From Schistosoma mansoni (taxonomy: Eukaryota > Platyhelminthes > Trematoda > Strigeidida > Schistosomatidae), in the NCBI RefSeq assembly GCF_000237925.1, contig NC_031497.1, forward strand, positions 6,131,295 through 6,195,294: a DNA stretch of 64,000 nt, read 5' to 3'. The notes beneath the pieces were generated by a model. It was not told the origin of the DNA and did not search any database. It worked only from the letters and a program-made list of their open reading frames with translations. The position numbers and the translations under genes are program-made. Positions 37,800 through 51,300 of this stretch are shown here, piece by piece (position 1 is the stretch's first letter; every line of letters starts with the position of its first letter).

Positions 37800-40700
37800 G
37801 GTGTCCAAATGGTGTGCAAGGCTTCATAATAATATTAAGCAACAATTAGTTCTCCAAATCAAAGTTTAAAATCTTGAAAATAAATTCAAAAATGGGGTTT
37901 GATTTAATGTGCCTGGTCCAAAGACGTGCTAACTTAAGTTGCTGACATCCTTCGTGGTAATCTTTTTTGTCAAAATACCTCAGAAGAGATATGGTGAATC
38001 TACTTTGAACATCTTCAATGCACATGAGATCATTATGCCTACAGTTACACATACTTTATCAGGATGTCATGGCTCGGCCATGAAGGCGTGGTCAATATAT
38101 ATCTGATTTCCCTACACACCAGATATATTATTCTATCCCCAGTACAAATGTGTTCTTTGAAAGTACCAAACATCATGCTATTAGCTGTCATGATAGGATG
38201 GGCCATTGTAGATAATGATGTGACTTCCACACAAAATCTCGTAGGTTAAGTGTTCACACCATGGCAGGTCTGCAATTGTAAGATGTCTCTTATTCTGATA
38301 GGATAGATAAATGCATTTATACCCACCTTAATCATAATTCTACAACTGTCAACTAAAATACCGTATCCAGGGATAGGCATGAACGTTTTCATATAACATT
38401 AATTTAGAATCAATATTAACGGAATCTATCATAATAAATCCAATGACCCTTCTTGATTTGGATACTTCAGATGTTGTGTGCTCGGAAAAGTTCAGATCCC
38501 TACAACACGTTAAACACAAATCATGAACAATGATGAAGACTTTTAAAACCTGTTTATGTAGAACCAGATTTAGCTTAGTCTGCTGCTGTTAATAAATCCA
38601 CTTTTGCAAACATTTAGTGACAGATTCTACGACACGGCCCATTCGTGTAACTTCTGCATGTCTTCTAGGGTTGCCGCTGAAATATAGTTTTCTTTGAAAG
38701 GAGACGAGAGTGAACAAACTACTCTTAAGTCATCGGCAAAAAGGAAAGGTTCACTGTATTGAAAGAGTGAACACACATCACAAATGAAAAGTTGAAAGAG
38801 TAATGGGCTAAGTATGTCTCCTTCCATAACCCCACTGGTTCTGTTTATGGGCTTAGAGTAGCAAGATCCGAAATGGACGACTTGACTACTTTCTTTTAAG
38901 AAGGATTTGAATCAGAATAAGATGGAACTCCATAGGGCAAATGATAAAAGTTTTAGAGGAAGTTTGTATGAGGCGCCGTCGAAAGTCTTACCAAAAGTGA
39001 AGTGTAGAATTATCACTAACTGACCGACATCTCTCCGCTGGATAATTTAACTAAAATATTGGAGGTACGGTTTGGAGCATGAGCGCTTAGTTACAAATCC
39101 ATTATGAGAGGAGCTTATCTGGCTTGCCGATGATAAAAATGATAATAGCTGCTTGTGAATGACTTTTTTCATGTTCCATGATAGCATAGATGTCAAGTTA
39201 ATAGGCCTATAGTTAGTAGTATCACTACATGATTAAATTTTGAATATAAGAGTGATAAGAGATGTTTTCCACACAGATGGATAGGCTCCTTATTCCATAG
39301 ATAGATTGAACAGCTTTTATAAAACAACTGAGATTCTCTACTACCATATTTTACAAATGAGGCAGGAATCCCGTCAGGTCCGCCGTTACAAGACTTCTTA
39401 AGAGCGGTTATGGCCTATTTAATGTTGGTGGACATGAAATCGATTTTTGATAGACGTCTAAATGTCAACATTGGAAAGGTATTGATGGAGGTTTCAGTTT
39501 CAGTGTAGTAACATAGTGAGGAATGATGATTGGACTGTTTTTAATAGCATCAGGGTCGTCAACAATACTTCCGTTAACTAAGAATAGTTTGGTCACACCA
39601 AGAGAGTTCGAATTCACGCGGGATTTGGAAAGCCAAAGTAACTATAACTCTAGACTTTTACTACCTAAGGCTTTATTCGCCATCGTCATAAGGTACTTGC
39701 GTTTAGGTGAATCATTTCTATCGACCAGGTTAAGTATACTCTTAAGTGCATACAGGTCATGATGCTTATGGTAGCGGTGTTCCGATTTTCTCGGTTCGCT
39801 CTTAAAAGTTTCGAAAGCATTCTGGCCCCTATTAGCGTTATAAGTCACATGGCCGATAATTTGAACATTGCAGTCAGGGCAATATGTCAGATTGTGGTAT
39901 AAGTTGGAAAGCGCAGTGTAAATATTATTTGCGGTGAAACAAGATTCCCATGGGAAGCGTCCAATAAGGGTTTTAGTGCGCTTCTAGGTTTGCTGACCAA
40001 GACTTCTACTCTGGTGTATTGTTGCAGCTTTAGAGCTCAGTTGTATAGTGTTGAGAGAATGAATAATCCTCAATACAACTCTATGATCACTCATAAAAAA
40101 CTCATGACTGACGTGCACTGAGATAGAGTCTATGTTGACTGTAAATAATAAGTCAAGTATATCCTTTCTCCTAGTCGGTTTTCGGACTTGTTAGACTCAT
40201 CCACAAAATTCTAATGTTTCGACCATCTTGTTACATTGAATTGTCACCGAAGTTGAACTCCATGTGATGTTCGACAAATTCAAGTCACCTATGGTTTTAA
40301 ACGTATGTGTTTGACAAAAAGCAATGTAAAATATGTTTTTTGGCAATTTTTCAAGGTAAGTATCCACATGAAATGGTCTGCATATGCATTCCACCAGTAG
40401 ATAATTTGGTGATCCACAATTCACGGTAACCCAAGTGGGGTCAAGACATTCATTCTCAGATTTACACATCTGAATGTCCGAACGGACATAGATAGTTGTA
40501 CCACCTCCTGGTTCAGGATGTCTGTCGGTTCGAAAGAAAACCTAGTTATCTACATGCAAGGAGTAATCAAACACTGATGGCTTGCACCGTGTTTCCGTGA
40601 CAAGTGCAGTGATTGTATTTACAAAGAATAAAAAGGTTCTAAGATGAGTAATTTTATTGGACAGAGAGCAGGCATTGAATGAAAGAATAAGAATCTGAGA

Positions 40701-40950
40701 ATTATCATGATAAAGTAGGTTGGAACATAGATCACAAGTGATAGTTCCATAAACACTTGTGGGATGGGCTAAGGTTAGAATTGTGTTGTGATGGGGGGGT
40801 AGATTCAATAACAATTTCATCATTTGTAACATATTTACCGTTGCTGGCGGAAAGGCATGGGGAATTGCAGAAAAGGTCTCCTGATTGTTACAGATCATAA
40901 CATCTGATAGAGGCATAGTGCACATCTTGGGAGTCGGGCCAAGAAGGTTA
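37800..40950 (-). pseudogene. CR1-like non-LTR retroelement, endonuclease plus RT, degenerate
   Basis: Minus strand, right to left. Endonuclease start ILILSFNACSLSNK and LVTETRCKPS (about 40700-40570), PGGGTTIYVRSDIQ, LLVECICRP and a GDLNLSNITW catalytic block (40469-40260). Linker with RKYLMTMANKALGS (39700-39640). RT with MEGDILSPLLF and FADDLRVVCSL (38827-38690). C-terminal SKSRRVIGFI (about 38450) and EDVQSRFT, DYHEGCQQLKL, RHIK (38010-37900). Order and spacing fit a nearly complete CR1-type ORF2. Many stops and frameshifts, so inactive. Confidence 0.85.
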
Positions 40951-41099
40951 TCAGGTCTATGTGTGTGACTAAGTGGCCGCTTATAATTGGAATTACTTTT
41001 TGTACCTGGTGTATGTGCAACTGTTATATCCCCTGGTGAATTATGAATGGTAACTCTGAGGACTAGTTATGGACCAATGTAATATGTGCATTTCCTATT

Positions 41100-41400
41100 G
41101 TATAATTGTTGTATCATTAGCTTTATTTTGACATTTGACCTATTATTATACGATTCTTGAGTTATCATCAGTCTATCGATTACTTTCCCCCTATTAACAG
41201 CCACATTTGGCCAATTATTGTACAAATGTCATTTTCTATTTTTTGGTAAGATGTGGTCTGTTTGGTTTGTATATAAACCCAGTATGTTTGTGAATAATGA
41301 TTCATATTGTCGAGGCTGTTATTGGTGTTCTGGACTTAACTGGCTGGGCTAGGCAAATAGCAGGATTGACAAGTAATCAAGACTGCTAATACCTATTTTG
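41100..41400 (+). repeat. LTR-like repeat F
   Basis: Copy with CAGCCACATTTGGCC, TTTTCTATTTTTTGG, GTCTGTTTGG, a TATA box (TATATAAACC, about 41270) and GTGTTCTGGAC. It lies between the ORF2-like and ORF1-like parts of the CR1 element, so it may be an insertion into that element. Confidence 0.6.
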
Positions 41401-41925
41401 TGTATCATTTGGCGATCGACAAATCACTGCTCTCCATTGGCGATAATCAGCACGTTCATATATCAAACAGGCAATCGATATAACAACACGCACTTATACG
41501 TTATAACAGCAGCATGCCCCAAACGTTTATTTCCAATGTTTGTGGTTTGTTTTAGTCCCTTCGTAACTTGGGGGTAATCGAGTGTTGCTAAACATAATTG
41601 AGATGGTTTTTAAGGTTTGAATATTTCGACGTTCAGTGTGTGGTCAGTTATATGAATGTCATGACTATTTTCCCTTTTAGCCGTTACACAGTTACTGTGA
41701 CTGAGTGTTGCACTGTACTGTCTGATTCGTCGTCAGCACAACTACATACAGTTAGGTCTAAGTCACCATTTTGGGGGGATGGATACCACCCGCATTAGGG
41801 TTACTTTCTTATAGGTCTTGAACTTTAAGAGATTCAGGAGAGTTTATCAGTAGTTGTATATTTGTAAAGTCAAAGGCCCTCATAGAATCGTACTTCATTT
41901 TATGACATTTAGGATTATGATGCAT

Positions 41926-42468
41926 TTATGAGTTTGAAGCTAGCGGTCTGTAACTACCTCTTCCCACTTTTCTCTGGCAAGGTGTTCTATCTAGAAGAAT
42001 CTTAACATCCCTGAAAATTTGGTTTTGTTTGATAGTATTGGAGAAAGTTAGAAACCCACTGGCATCTACAGATGAGTTGAATTTAAACAGGATAAGTGAG
42101 TGCATATCGGGGTGACTTCTTTTTAATCTTGTGCACACACATGGTACAAGTGTCATTTCGCTGGCTCCAATCAGATTAGACTTCGTATGTTTAAAAGCAT
42201 ATGTGTCCGGAAAATTAGACACAATTGCATTGCCAGATTATCTTATTCTTTTAAAAACCTATGAGGCAACACGATGTGGGAAATTCTTTATATCATTCAT
42301 CTGATCTGGAATCTGTGTGAGGTTGGGATTGATAAGATACTTATGCGGACTGGGAATATTAATGTCAACTTGCAACTTTTTTATATCATCTATATGGTTA
42401 CAGTCGTGATTATCATCAGTGTTTACCAAAAGAGTTTTCAACATGTCTTGAATCGTAAGAACTGGCAT
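41926..42468 (-). pseudogene. Possible ORF1 of the CR1-like element
   Basis: Two adjacent minus-strand frames (42259-42468 and 41926-42222), the second with VPCVCTRLKRSHPDMHSLIL and ILLDRTPCQR. They sit just upstream, in transcription order, of the endonuclease-RT at 37800-40950 and on the same strand, which fits a CR1 ORF1. The protein type is inferred from position and general look, not from a decisive motif. Confidence 0.4.
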
Positions 42469-42984
42469 GAGCTTGTCTGCTTCTGCGTGAACGGAGTAGC
42501 TTGTCTCGTTGAAAATGCCGGAAATAGTATCGTTTTCATACGTTTGGCTGAACTCCTAGAGGCAGGGGCTTTCAATTCTTTTTACGGAATGATAAGAAAG
42601 TGGTAAGTAGCAGATGGATTGAATAAAGTGTTAGAAATAGAAACGGGTGAAAAAAACCAAGGCCGAGGCTCACGATAGTTTTGAAGTAAAAACCAGTGTT
42701 TGAAGCAAGAAAGAATGTATTGTGAGGATTAATAAGGGTTTCAAATACAAGAAATTGAAGGGGCAGGAAGATCAGAATAGAAATGTATTATGCATATCAG
42801 TACATGTATGGAGGCCTAATGAAACATACATGTGCACATCAGGTGAAATTAACACGTTTAATAAAAAGGTTATCAGCCCTAACTAGTAAATGACCTCGCT
42901 AAAAAACTAAACAACATAAACTAAATAATACATTCAACCTCTGGTCTGAAGGTTGTAGGATAGTGACACCTCATCGAGAAATCT

Positions 42985-45865
42985 GAGATTCTTAGAAGTC
43001 ACAAAATCTATGTGCAATAATTATCAGAAGGAATCTTGACAGCAACAGCTACAGTTAATGTAGACACATGAAATATCCAGAACATGTGGAAGATCGGTAG
43101 GGTCGTTCAAATTGCCACACTAATTAGAAGACACAACCTGGTCGTGTTTTCAGTAACTAAAGTCTAATGGACACAAGATTGGTAGAAAAGACTAACTCCA
43201 GCAGATCTGTGATTGTATTCTAGTCATCAAGAAGCAAATCTCCCACATTCACAACAAATCCCATTGATACTCTATAAAGAAATACGAGAGAAACTTACGA
43301 ATTGACTATCTCATGGTCCCACAATCATCAAGCCATTCTCCAGAAGAACAAATGATAGCATCACTATAAACACCATTCAGTGTTACACACCCCTAAATGA
43401 TAGAAGTCAACATGATAAGGATCGGTTTCATGAGAGGCTGTAGTTCATTGTAGAGAACTGTTCACGAAAAACCCATACCATTCTGGTGCGAAATCTGAAC
43501 GCCAACATCGGGTGTGGACGCATAGTGAGATGATATAGACTGAGAGAGAAACTAGAATGGTGAGAGACTGATAGATCTATTCACTTCCAATAACAGGGTT
43601 TTAGGTGACACCAATTACGCCCACAGATGTATACACAAAGTGACATGGGTTTCACCGGATCATTTAACCGAGAACCATATCGATCACATATGCATACATA
43701 AAGTAGTCATTAGGTCTATAGAAGACGTCAGAATAAAGAGACGAGCTGACAGCTTCGCATCACCACCTGGTGCTACCCAAGATGAAGCTGAAGCTAACAA
43801 AGCATCGGACGGTTGCACAAATACCACCATAAAACTTTAACACACCCTTCTCTCCAGATGTTAACGGGTTCACCGAGTTCAGTGTGATTTTCAGAGACGA
43901 GTTTCAAGCTCTACAAGATCTACAGAGAGAAGAAACCACCACAGAGAACAAATGAGAAGGCATTCGATAAGCAATAACTTCAACATATCAGGTGGTACTG
44001 GGCCCCAACAGGCACCAACATAAACTGTCGATCTTCATAGACAACTTGGGTAAGAGTCGAGTAACAAAAAACAAGACAAGAGTCAACAACAGTAGAGACC
44101 GTCAAGGCACAGGCCTAATATACAGAAGCAAACAAATTAGTGTAAAAGAGCATTAGAAATGACAAGTAAAAGTATGTGGAAGGCCTGGTAGCAACAACGA
44201 AACAAGCCGTAAGGGGAGGAAATAAGAGAGGGCCATGCAGCACAGTTTAGAAATTTGGAGCAAAATACAAAAAGCTAAAGCGTCGAGTCATGGACAAATT
44301 TGGTAATCCAAACACCAACGCTCACGAGCTGTGAAACTGTTGTATAGAGCACTCGAATAGACGAACACTGCCGAACCCACTGAACATCTAAGCGGGCACA
44401 CTAAGACCACACTGTACATTATACCTCACCAACAACAGAAGAAATCAGCTTTATCATCAGAAAAGTCAAGAGTGACAAAGAGGCAGGACTAGACAGCGGA
44501 CCGACTGGGTTACTGAAGTCCAATTTATACATAACTACAATGATACTCTACATTCTCTTCAGAAGGATTGAGAGGGGAGAACAAGTAATAACAGACTGGA
44601 AAGAAGGACAAATCACCAAGATATGGAAGAAAACCTTAGTAAGTGTGAGAACTACAGAAGTATCATACCGCTAACAGTACTAGCCAAATGTTTCAAGTGT
44701 TATTCAACCGAATGAAAGATTGAGTCGACGCCCATCTTTGAGTCCAAAGAGTTGGACTTCAAATAAATAGATCATGTACCGACCAAATCACGACTTTGGG
44801 GATCATCAATAAGCAGTCAATTGGACAAACTTCATCTCTATGTATCAACTTCCTTACTTATGGGGAAGCATTCGAATGTTGACAGGAAAATACTGTGTAA
44901 CTTTCTTCAACATGGTACAGTATATGAGGAATTCGCCAACGTCATGCAGAGCTCCTACGAAGAGCTGAGTTGCACCGTCGTGCATAGAGGGCAGCTAACA
45001 GATGCATTACAGGTGGATACTATTGCCAGATAAGGATGCCTACCCGCACCTTTTCTCTTTCTGCTAGATACTAACTAGATTATGGAGACTCTCATTCCTC
45101 AGAAACACCAAACACGGTGGACGCCTGGTACGTAGCTGGCCAATTTGGACCTCTAAGATGAACTGGTCCCGCTATCGCATACACAACAACAAATACGGAA
45201 GTCCACCAGTCCAGTAGCGGATGCTGTAGCAGCACACCTCAGTATTCACAAGGGAGAAACAAGATTCTAAAGTACAACACAGCAAGCAGCAACCATATCA
45301 CACATGATGTCGAAGCTCTGGAAGACTTGGGAGCATTCAAGCACTTAGCTAGCATCATTGATAAACAACGAAGATCTGGTGCAAACGTGAAGGCATGAAT
45401 TGGCAAAGCAAGGAAAGTGTCCCTACAATTGAATATCCTGGACTAAAAACAACTCTCGCATAACATCAAAGGCAGAATTTTAAAAACCCGTCAAAATAGT
45501 GTTGTGCTGAGCTGAAACTTGAAGGACTTCCACGATCATCATCAGGAAGTTAAGGGTATCCAGATTAGGCGGACAGACACCATTAGCAATATCTGGCTGT
45601 GGTAGAGAGAAGACCATCTGCCTGTAGAGATTAGGAGACGCTGAGTGGTGGTTAGGGCACAATTCACAAAATGATCTAACCGTGTCACACAGTCAGCAGT
45701 AGTATGGAGTTAACGACGGGAAGGAGAAAGAGTCAGAGTTAAACACACATCACGTCGACGACTGGATGCACTTGGTTATCAAAGGGAACGAACGCTCTAG
45801 AAGAAGTTGACTGGAGATTCTTGGTCAGTGAACTATGCCACAGGAGGGCTTAAAGGCTGAAATTT
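42985..45865 (+). pseudogene. Nearly full-length RTE (SR2-like) retroelement, degenerate
   Basis: Plus strand in order: an endonuclease start resembling MWxxGR (near 43085), endonuclease C-terminal SPDHLTENHIDHICIHK and SIEDVRIKRRAD (43647-43755), a long linker, RT start EEISFIIRKVKSDKEAG (44430-44490), DWKEGQITKI (44595-44625), fingers/palm remnants with YEELSCTVVHRGQLTDAL (44955-45008), and a C-terminal part with ILKYNTASSNHITHDVEALEDL (45265-45330) to about 45860. Many stops and shifts. It is a different copy of the family seen at 7090-8960. Part of it (45185-45710) recurs inverted at 55145-55669. Confidence 0.82.
45185..45710 (+). repeat. Inverted repeat arm G (partner 55145-55669)
   Basis: Reverse complement of 55145-55669; a 60-codon frame (45480-45662, minus) translates identically at 55192-55374 (plus). 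The left end is sharp at 45185; similarity fades around 45700. The segment is RTE sequence, including the same stop codons. Confidence 0.85.
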
Positions 45866-45976
45866 CCGAATGATAATTATTTTTCCGTATGTACGTGATC
45901 CCTTATAAATCGATCACAAAAGGTAACTAAGTTTTTGGAAGTTTTCTACCGTCAACAATATAAAGGAGTTCGATAA

Positions 45977-46177
45977 ATGGTTCCAAATGGAAGATTACTT
46001 CAACATTCTTTCTCGCTTAATTTACCATTGTCAAAGGATTATAATTTCGATGAAGTATTCCGGAGCGTTGAACAACCAACGAAACACTGTTTGACGGAAA
46101 TAGATCGACTCAAAACTCTGTACTCCCTCCTTAGTGAGGAATCTGATCTTTATCAACCTGGATTTCCAATGATATAG
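45977..46177 (+). CDS. Small unrecognised open frame
   Basis: 66 codons from ATG to TAG with ordinary-looking codon use (DRLKTLYSLLSEESDLYQPG near the end). It lies between the RTE element and the SR gene. No known motif and no splice partner identified. May be chance or a gene fragment. Confidence 0.2.
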   Translation: MVPNGRLLQHSFSLNLPLSKDYNFDEVFRSVEQPTKHCLTEIDRLKTLYSLLSEESDLYQPGFPMI

Positions 46178-46842
46178 AGTTTGAAATCAACCTACCGTTT
46201 TACCAAGAAACGACACAAAAGATTAGTGTAGCGAATCCGCTGGTTTTCTAGAAACTACTTGCATAACTGCAATTATATTTTATGATAGAGGGCTGTCTTA
46301 TGACAATGGCATCATATTTAAACTTACGTTAACATGTGACCGTGTTAGATTCTCTTGCAGTATAGGAGACAAACTAATGGCCATTTGATTGTGATGGTTC
46401 ACATCTAACCAGAAGGTACTTTGTGTACTAGGGGAGTTCGCAAAGCAGCGTGAGTGGTGAGGGTTGGAAAAGAGAACAAGATAAAAGCGAGTTGACGACC
46501 CAGCAATCTCACAGAATGTACTTACATTTAGTTATGAAAGGAATCGATAACGATTAGGAATGACAAAAGTCTCATATTAAGACAACATTGAAATCGGAGC
46601 TAGAAGCATAAAGTTCAACCCGCTACATTAATACCTTATAGTATTATCTCTAATTCCCATGTCCAAAACATGCTTCAATCGACTTTGGGATCAGAAACAT
46701 GAACATGGATTTAAATGAATTTACGATAGATATTCCTGACTATAAAGTAGAGGCTCCATATATTGCCCTCACAACTTCTTAGATAGTTTGTTTTCTTGTC
46801 CTATATTTCTCCTTGAAGGCTTTTGGCGCCACTGTGTTAAAC

Positions 46843-48385
46843 ATGTCTTCAGGTTTCCAAGGTAAGTCCATATCCTAACGTCTTAGCTCTCCAGAGAAAT
46901 GCCGGAAGTTATATATCGGTGGTTTAGTAGAAAACATCCTCAAAGATGATTTAGTCCGCGAGTTGTCTAAGTGTGGTGAATTAGTTGATGTGTGGGTTGC
47001 CAGAAACCCACCAGGATTCGCATTCGCCGAATATGTAAGGTCATCGGATGCTGAGAAAGCAGTAAGATCTCTTAATGGTGTCAACGTTTGTGGCTCAAGA
47101 ATCAGAGTCGAGTTCGCGCACGGTGGTCGTACTAAAAGCGGTAAGCACTGTTTTAAACGTATTCGAAAGATGGACTACGAATTATTTGCACGACGTAACA
47201 CGGCTTCGTCTTCATTTCAATTCAGCTATCGGGTCAGCGTTTCATGGTGGTCGATCAGGTGGCAGGGGCTCATTTAGGCGCCGAAATTCCCCTCGTCACA
47301 GCAACAGAGATTCGTCATACAACGGTCACCGTTATCCTGATTACGACCAGTTTTCTTCTTTTCACTCATCAGAAGTAACCAATGCTGCGTCGGGCTACCC
47401 CTACGGGCCATCAAGCTATCAGTCTATGCTACCTTTCCTCCCGTCTGCGGAATTCATACGGTCCCTACAAAGTCATTCACGTCGTCGATCATCTCCCGGG
47501 AGAATCCCGTTACCAGTGAACCAAAGAGGACATTCTCCAATATCACGACGAAGGTAATACTTTCTACCAATGCTCACTTCCTTAGTTCTAACTCCTACTA
47601 CACTATCCGTCTGGAATTTTTGATATATTTATGACGTCTATCATCACTAATAGACTACTGTATCTATCGATGTACGCTAATATGAAAGGTTTGTGAGCAA
47701 AATCGTTCAAACTTGAAGTATGGAGTTAAAGAGTGATTACGACAATGATAAGAGGAACATCGCCACTTCGTGGGACTATTAAATTGTCGACATTTAAACT
47801 CGAAGCTTCTGTTCTTTGCTAGTGTGGAAGTCATTCGTAGTCTGAAGAATCTTAAGCATCCATACCATAATTACTCGACATCGAGGCCTTATGTTTATAA
47901 CTTAGAGTACTACCTGATAACCATACTTCAGTCAATATGAATCTAACAGTGGATGCTTCACCTATTCTTCGGTAAATCACCTAGAATTCAGAAGTTATCT
48001 TCGATATTTAAGTCCGCTTACACAAAATTTGACTTCAAAATCAAAAATTGGAAACTTTTACTTGAAATTAGGTTTCTCCATTACTTTATACCAACTGCGC
48101 TGCCAGTCTCTACGATGCTTATTTTTGGTTTCTTTCAGGAGTCGAAGTCCATTAGGTGTTCCAGTAGGAAGACCACGAGGTCGAAGCCCACCGGAATCAT
48201 ATGACGGCAGGAGTATGAGTCGCCATCTCGACATGCGCGGCCGTGGAGGCTACAGTGACTTTTCACGCTCTCGAATACCCCGGGGGCCTCGTGCAACCTA
48301 TTCACCGCCTTTTGTGAGAGAAATGAATGGTAGACGTGATGAATCACGTGGACGAAGAGGTCGAGACGATCGTCGCCGACGTTGA
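46843..48385 (+). CDS. SR-type splicing factor (SRSF3/SRSF7-like), four exons
   Basis: Nuclear RNA-binding protein expected to bind exonic enhancers and recruit the spliceosome. Exons: 46843-46861, 46895-47140, 47226-47553, 48139-48385; introns of 33, 85 and 585 bases, all GT...AG, and the join keeps frame to TGA (48383-48385): 840 bases, 279 residues. RRM at about residues 10-85: RNP2 LYIGGL, RNP1-like GFAFAEY, and the WVARNPPGFAF block that marks the SRSF3/SRSF7/Rbp1 group. After it come a Gly/Arg hinge (HGGRSGGRGSF), RS-like blocks (HSRRRSSPGR, ISRRRSRSPLG, GRPRGRSPP) and an Arg-rich tail. No CCHC zinc knuckle, so it is closer to SRSF3 than SRSF7 in layout. An alternative acceptor at 47237 would drop four residues. 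The tiny first exon (six codons and one base) followed by a 33-base intron is a schistosome habit. Confidence 0.93.
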
Positions 48386-51300
48386 AAAATGCTGCTGAAT
48401 TCCAAGACAAAATATTTCACAAATTTGTATTCAAATGATATGAAGCTAAATGCATTTAGTTTTATCCTAACATCTAGTTCTCAAAGATTTCTTAACTGTC
48501 ATAGACTTGTCTAGATGTCATCGACGTAATTGAGCGATAAATTCTTTGTTCATTCCCGTTTCCTTCCTGTATTGTATTAACAGCTGGTGGGCTCATTTTA
48601 TTGAATAATGATCATTTTTACGGATAGATGAAAGTGAAAGAACAAATAATTACATCGAAGCATCTAGTTAGTCTTCTCATCCATTAATGTTTGCACTCGT
48701 CGTGGAGACCTAGTAACGTTTATTCATTGGGTGGATCTGTCAGCATATAGTAGCTGTAACTATTTGGTATCTATTTGTCAGTCTTTTTACTTCGTGCTTA
48801 TCAATCAACTTGGTACTCATCAGTAGTTATGTTGCTTTGATACTTCAGTTCACAGTGCATTTCTCCGACAAGACTTCACTGTCATCTCAAAACTCATCCC
48901 ATTACTTTTCAATTTAGCGGTTTCTACATAAGAATATCCAAATTGTTAGATACCATCTTAGAGTCAATTACTGATAATATCAATTTTGATTATCATTCAT
49001 TACCTTTATATCTAATGAGGTCGGTTCTCTATGCTCCCAACAATCACCAAACTACTGTTGTGTGGTTGGAAGTTCACTGATCTAGAGGCCAATGTAAAGG
49101 TCTTTAAACTAAAATAAAGGGCAACTTACGATACGACGTGTTATCCAAACCCATTTCTTAGATGTTTTTCTACTACTTTCCAAATACGAAGCATCCTCGA
49201 TTTAGAGCGCGTTGACTTCGCAACTTATGGCGTTCCAAATGTATCATATTTGTGAACTTTTAGCCTCGTAAACTCCAACTGTGTAGACCATTCGAAAACA
49301 TGTCAGTTGCCCAAACTGCAATATGCTGATCGGATATCTCTAATAAATGAAATAATGATAAGAAGCCCTTCCACAACTTCCTGTTTAAATCACGAGACCG
49401 CTAGTTGGCGGATGCAGAAATCGTTACCACTAACTCAATCCAGCCACGTGGAGTAGTGTTTTAATGTTAATCACCCTAATTACCTACTTGTCTACATCAA
49501 CGTTTATATAATCAACATAATTTTGTAACACTTAAGGAACAATCGATTAATGAGCACAAATTCACCGGACCATCTGTTTGTACATAGGTTCACGCCGTGT
49601 ACTTTTTCAATTATGAAACTTCCGTATTAATAGTAAAAATATGGAGTGCTTAAGTCGTCAGTACACTAGAAGTATTTACCATCTTTGTCAGCCCACTGAG
49701 TCGATATTTTTGTCAAATTTTTCATCCAGCTGGACATAAGGTTGAACATGTACTGTTGTTGCCCACCACTGGTAAGTGATTGAATGCTCAAACAACTCAT
49801 GCAAGATTCATTCAAATGGTTAAGAGTAATTGACGCAGTATTCATAAAGGTTTATGGAACGGTAAAGTTAAAGAATGAAGATTTGTGGATGAATCTTATC
49901 ACATACTTAGTTCATATTTTCATTGACCGATTTGATAGGATATTAATTTTTAAGTTCTCCACCAGAAAATCGAGACTTTTTTGACTGTGTTGTGCTTAAG
50001 CCGGTCACATTAACTTGAGGTCCCTCAAAAAGTTTAGTAAAGTTCTATTTGTAACTTTTGAACTTAAATTTTATTTCCCATCACCACTCATTTTTAACAA
50101 ACAGAGAAGTCTATAGATCCACTGGCGTAGTTTTAACAGTTGTGTACTTTTTAGGTTTTGTTTAGCTAGTTATGTCATGCACAAATACTGATACAAGTGA
50201 TCACCAGAATAAATTTTCGCCATACGAATAAAGGGATAAAATTATGAAGAGAGATGGAGTACAATCAAAAATACTTGACTTTAAAAACACGTGAACGAGA
50301 ATAGTGCACGGAAGGAGATACCATTCATTTAGAAATACAACCATGTAAACTTTCATTTAAGTAAGCCCCTCATTTCAACAAAAGACGTAGCATGAAACTA
50401 CGTCAGCATGCCAATTACTCCTATTTTAATCCCTATCTAATAGTTTTTCAGGCTGCTCAGTTGCATTATCTCCAATCAAAAGGTCATGATGGGTCGGATT
50501 AGTTTTATGCTAATATACTATGAGATTACTAATCAATAAACGCTTATCTGGTTTACAAACCATGCCTGCTAATACGTTTTCTGAATTGAATTCTTCCAAG
50601 GGGTCTGAAAAACATGGAAGTCTTAATTTGTCGTCGTAATTCTCATTTTTCTGCAAATAGTGTTTCACTCTCAGATAGTACCTTGGATCTCCATTGATAT
50701 TTAAGGAAAACTTTACTGTGAGTTTGGCTTGACAGGTTACTGATCGTACATTCTGATATTCTAATTCATATCAGGACCAGAACTCTACGGTCAAGTGGAT
50801 TTTTCATAACCAGACGGCCGCAACTCGTTTTTTTACTCAAAAGCCATGTGTTTTAGGCTTATGAACTTATATTGGCGTATTCTGACTTGATAAAGGTTAG
50901 TCAACACTTCTACGTCTTGCGAACATATGCATAGCTTAAGGTAGGTGTGTAGTTTTTCTTATACTAAAGATGATTCTCAGATGGTCATCCCAGGAACTTA
51001 ATTCAAAAACCTATAACACATTCAGAGCCGTGTCTGTCAACTACTCCACAGAGGGACCAACTACTGAACTTTTCAAAACTGAAAAAGGTTCAGTTGTATC
51101 AGTAACTTACGTCGATCCGTTCTTTTTTCCATCGAATCTATCATTTTTCTGAGGCTTTTCTCATGTATTGACGCATTGAGTGAACTGCAAGCTATGGGCA
51201 TCTTCCCTCCATACCTTACACATCTTATAAATGTAAAGTAACAACGTGCTACAAATCCAAATACTCTTTGTTTAACTGATTCTTGACAAACAAAGCAGGT

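Noticed and set aside
47953-48204. 83-codon frame inside the SR gene
   Set aside because: It lies mostly in intron 3 and is out of frame with exon 4.
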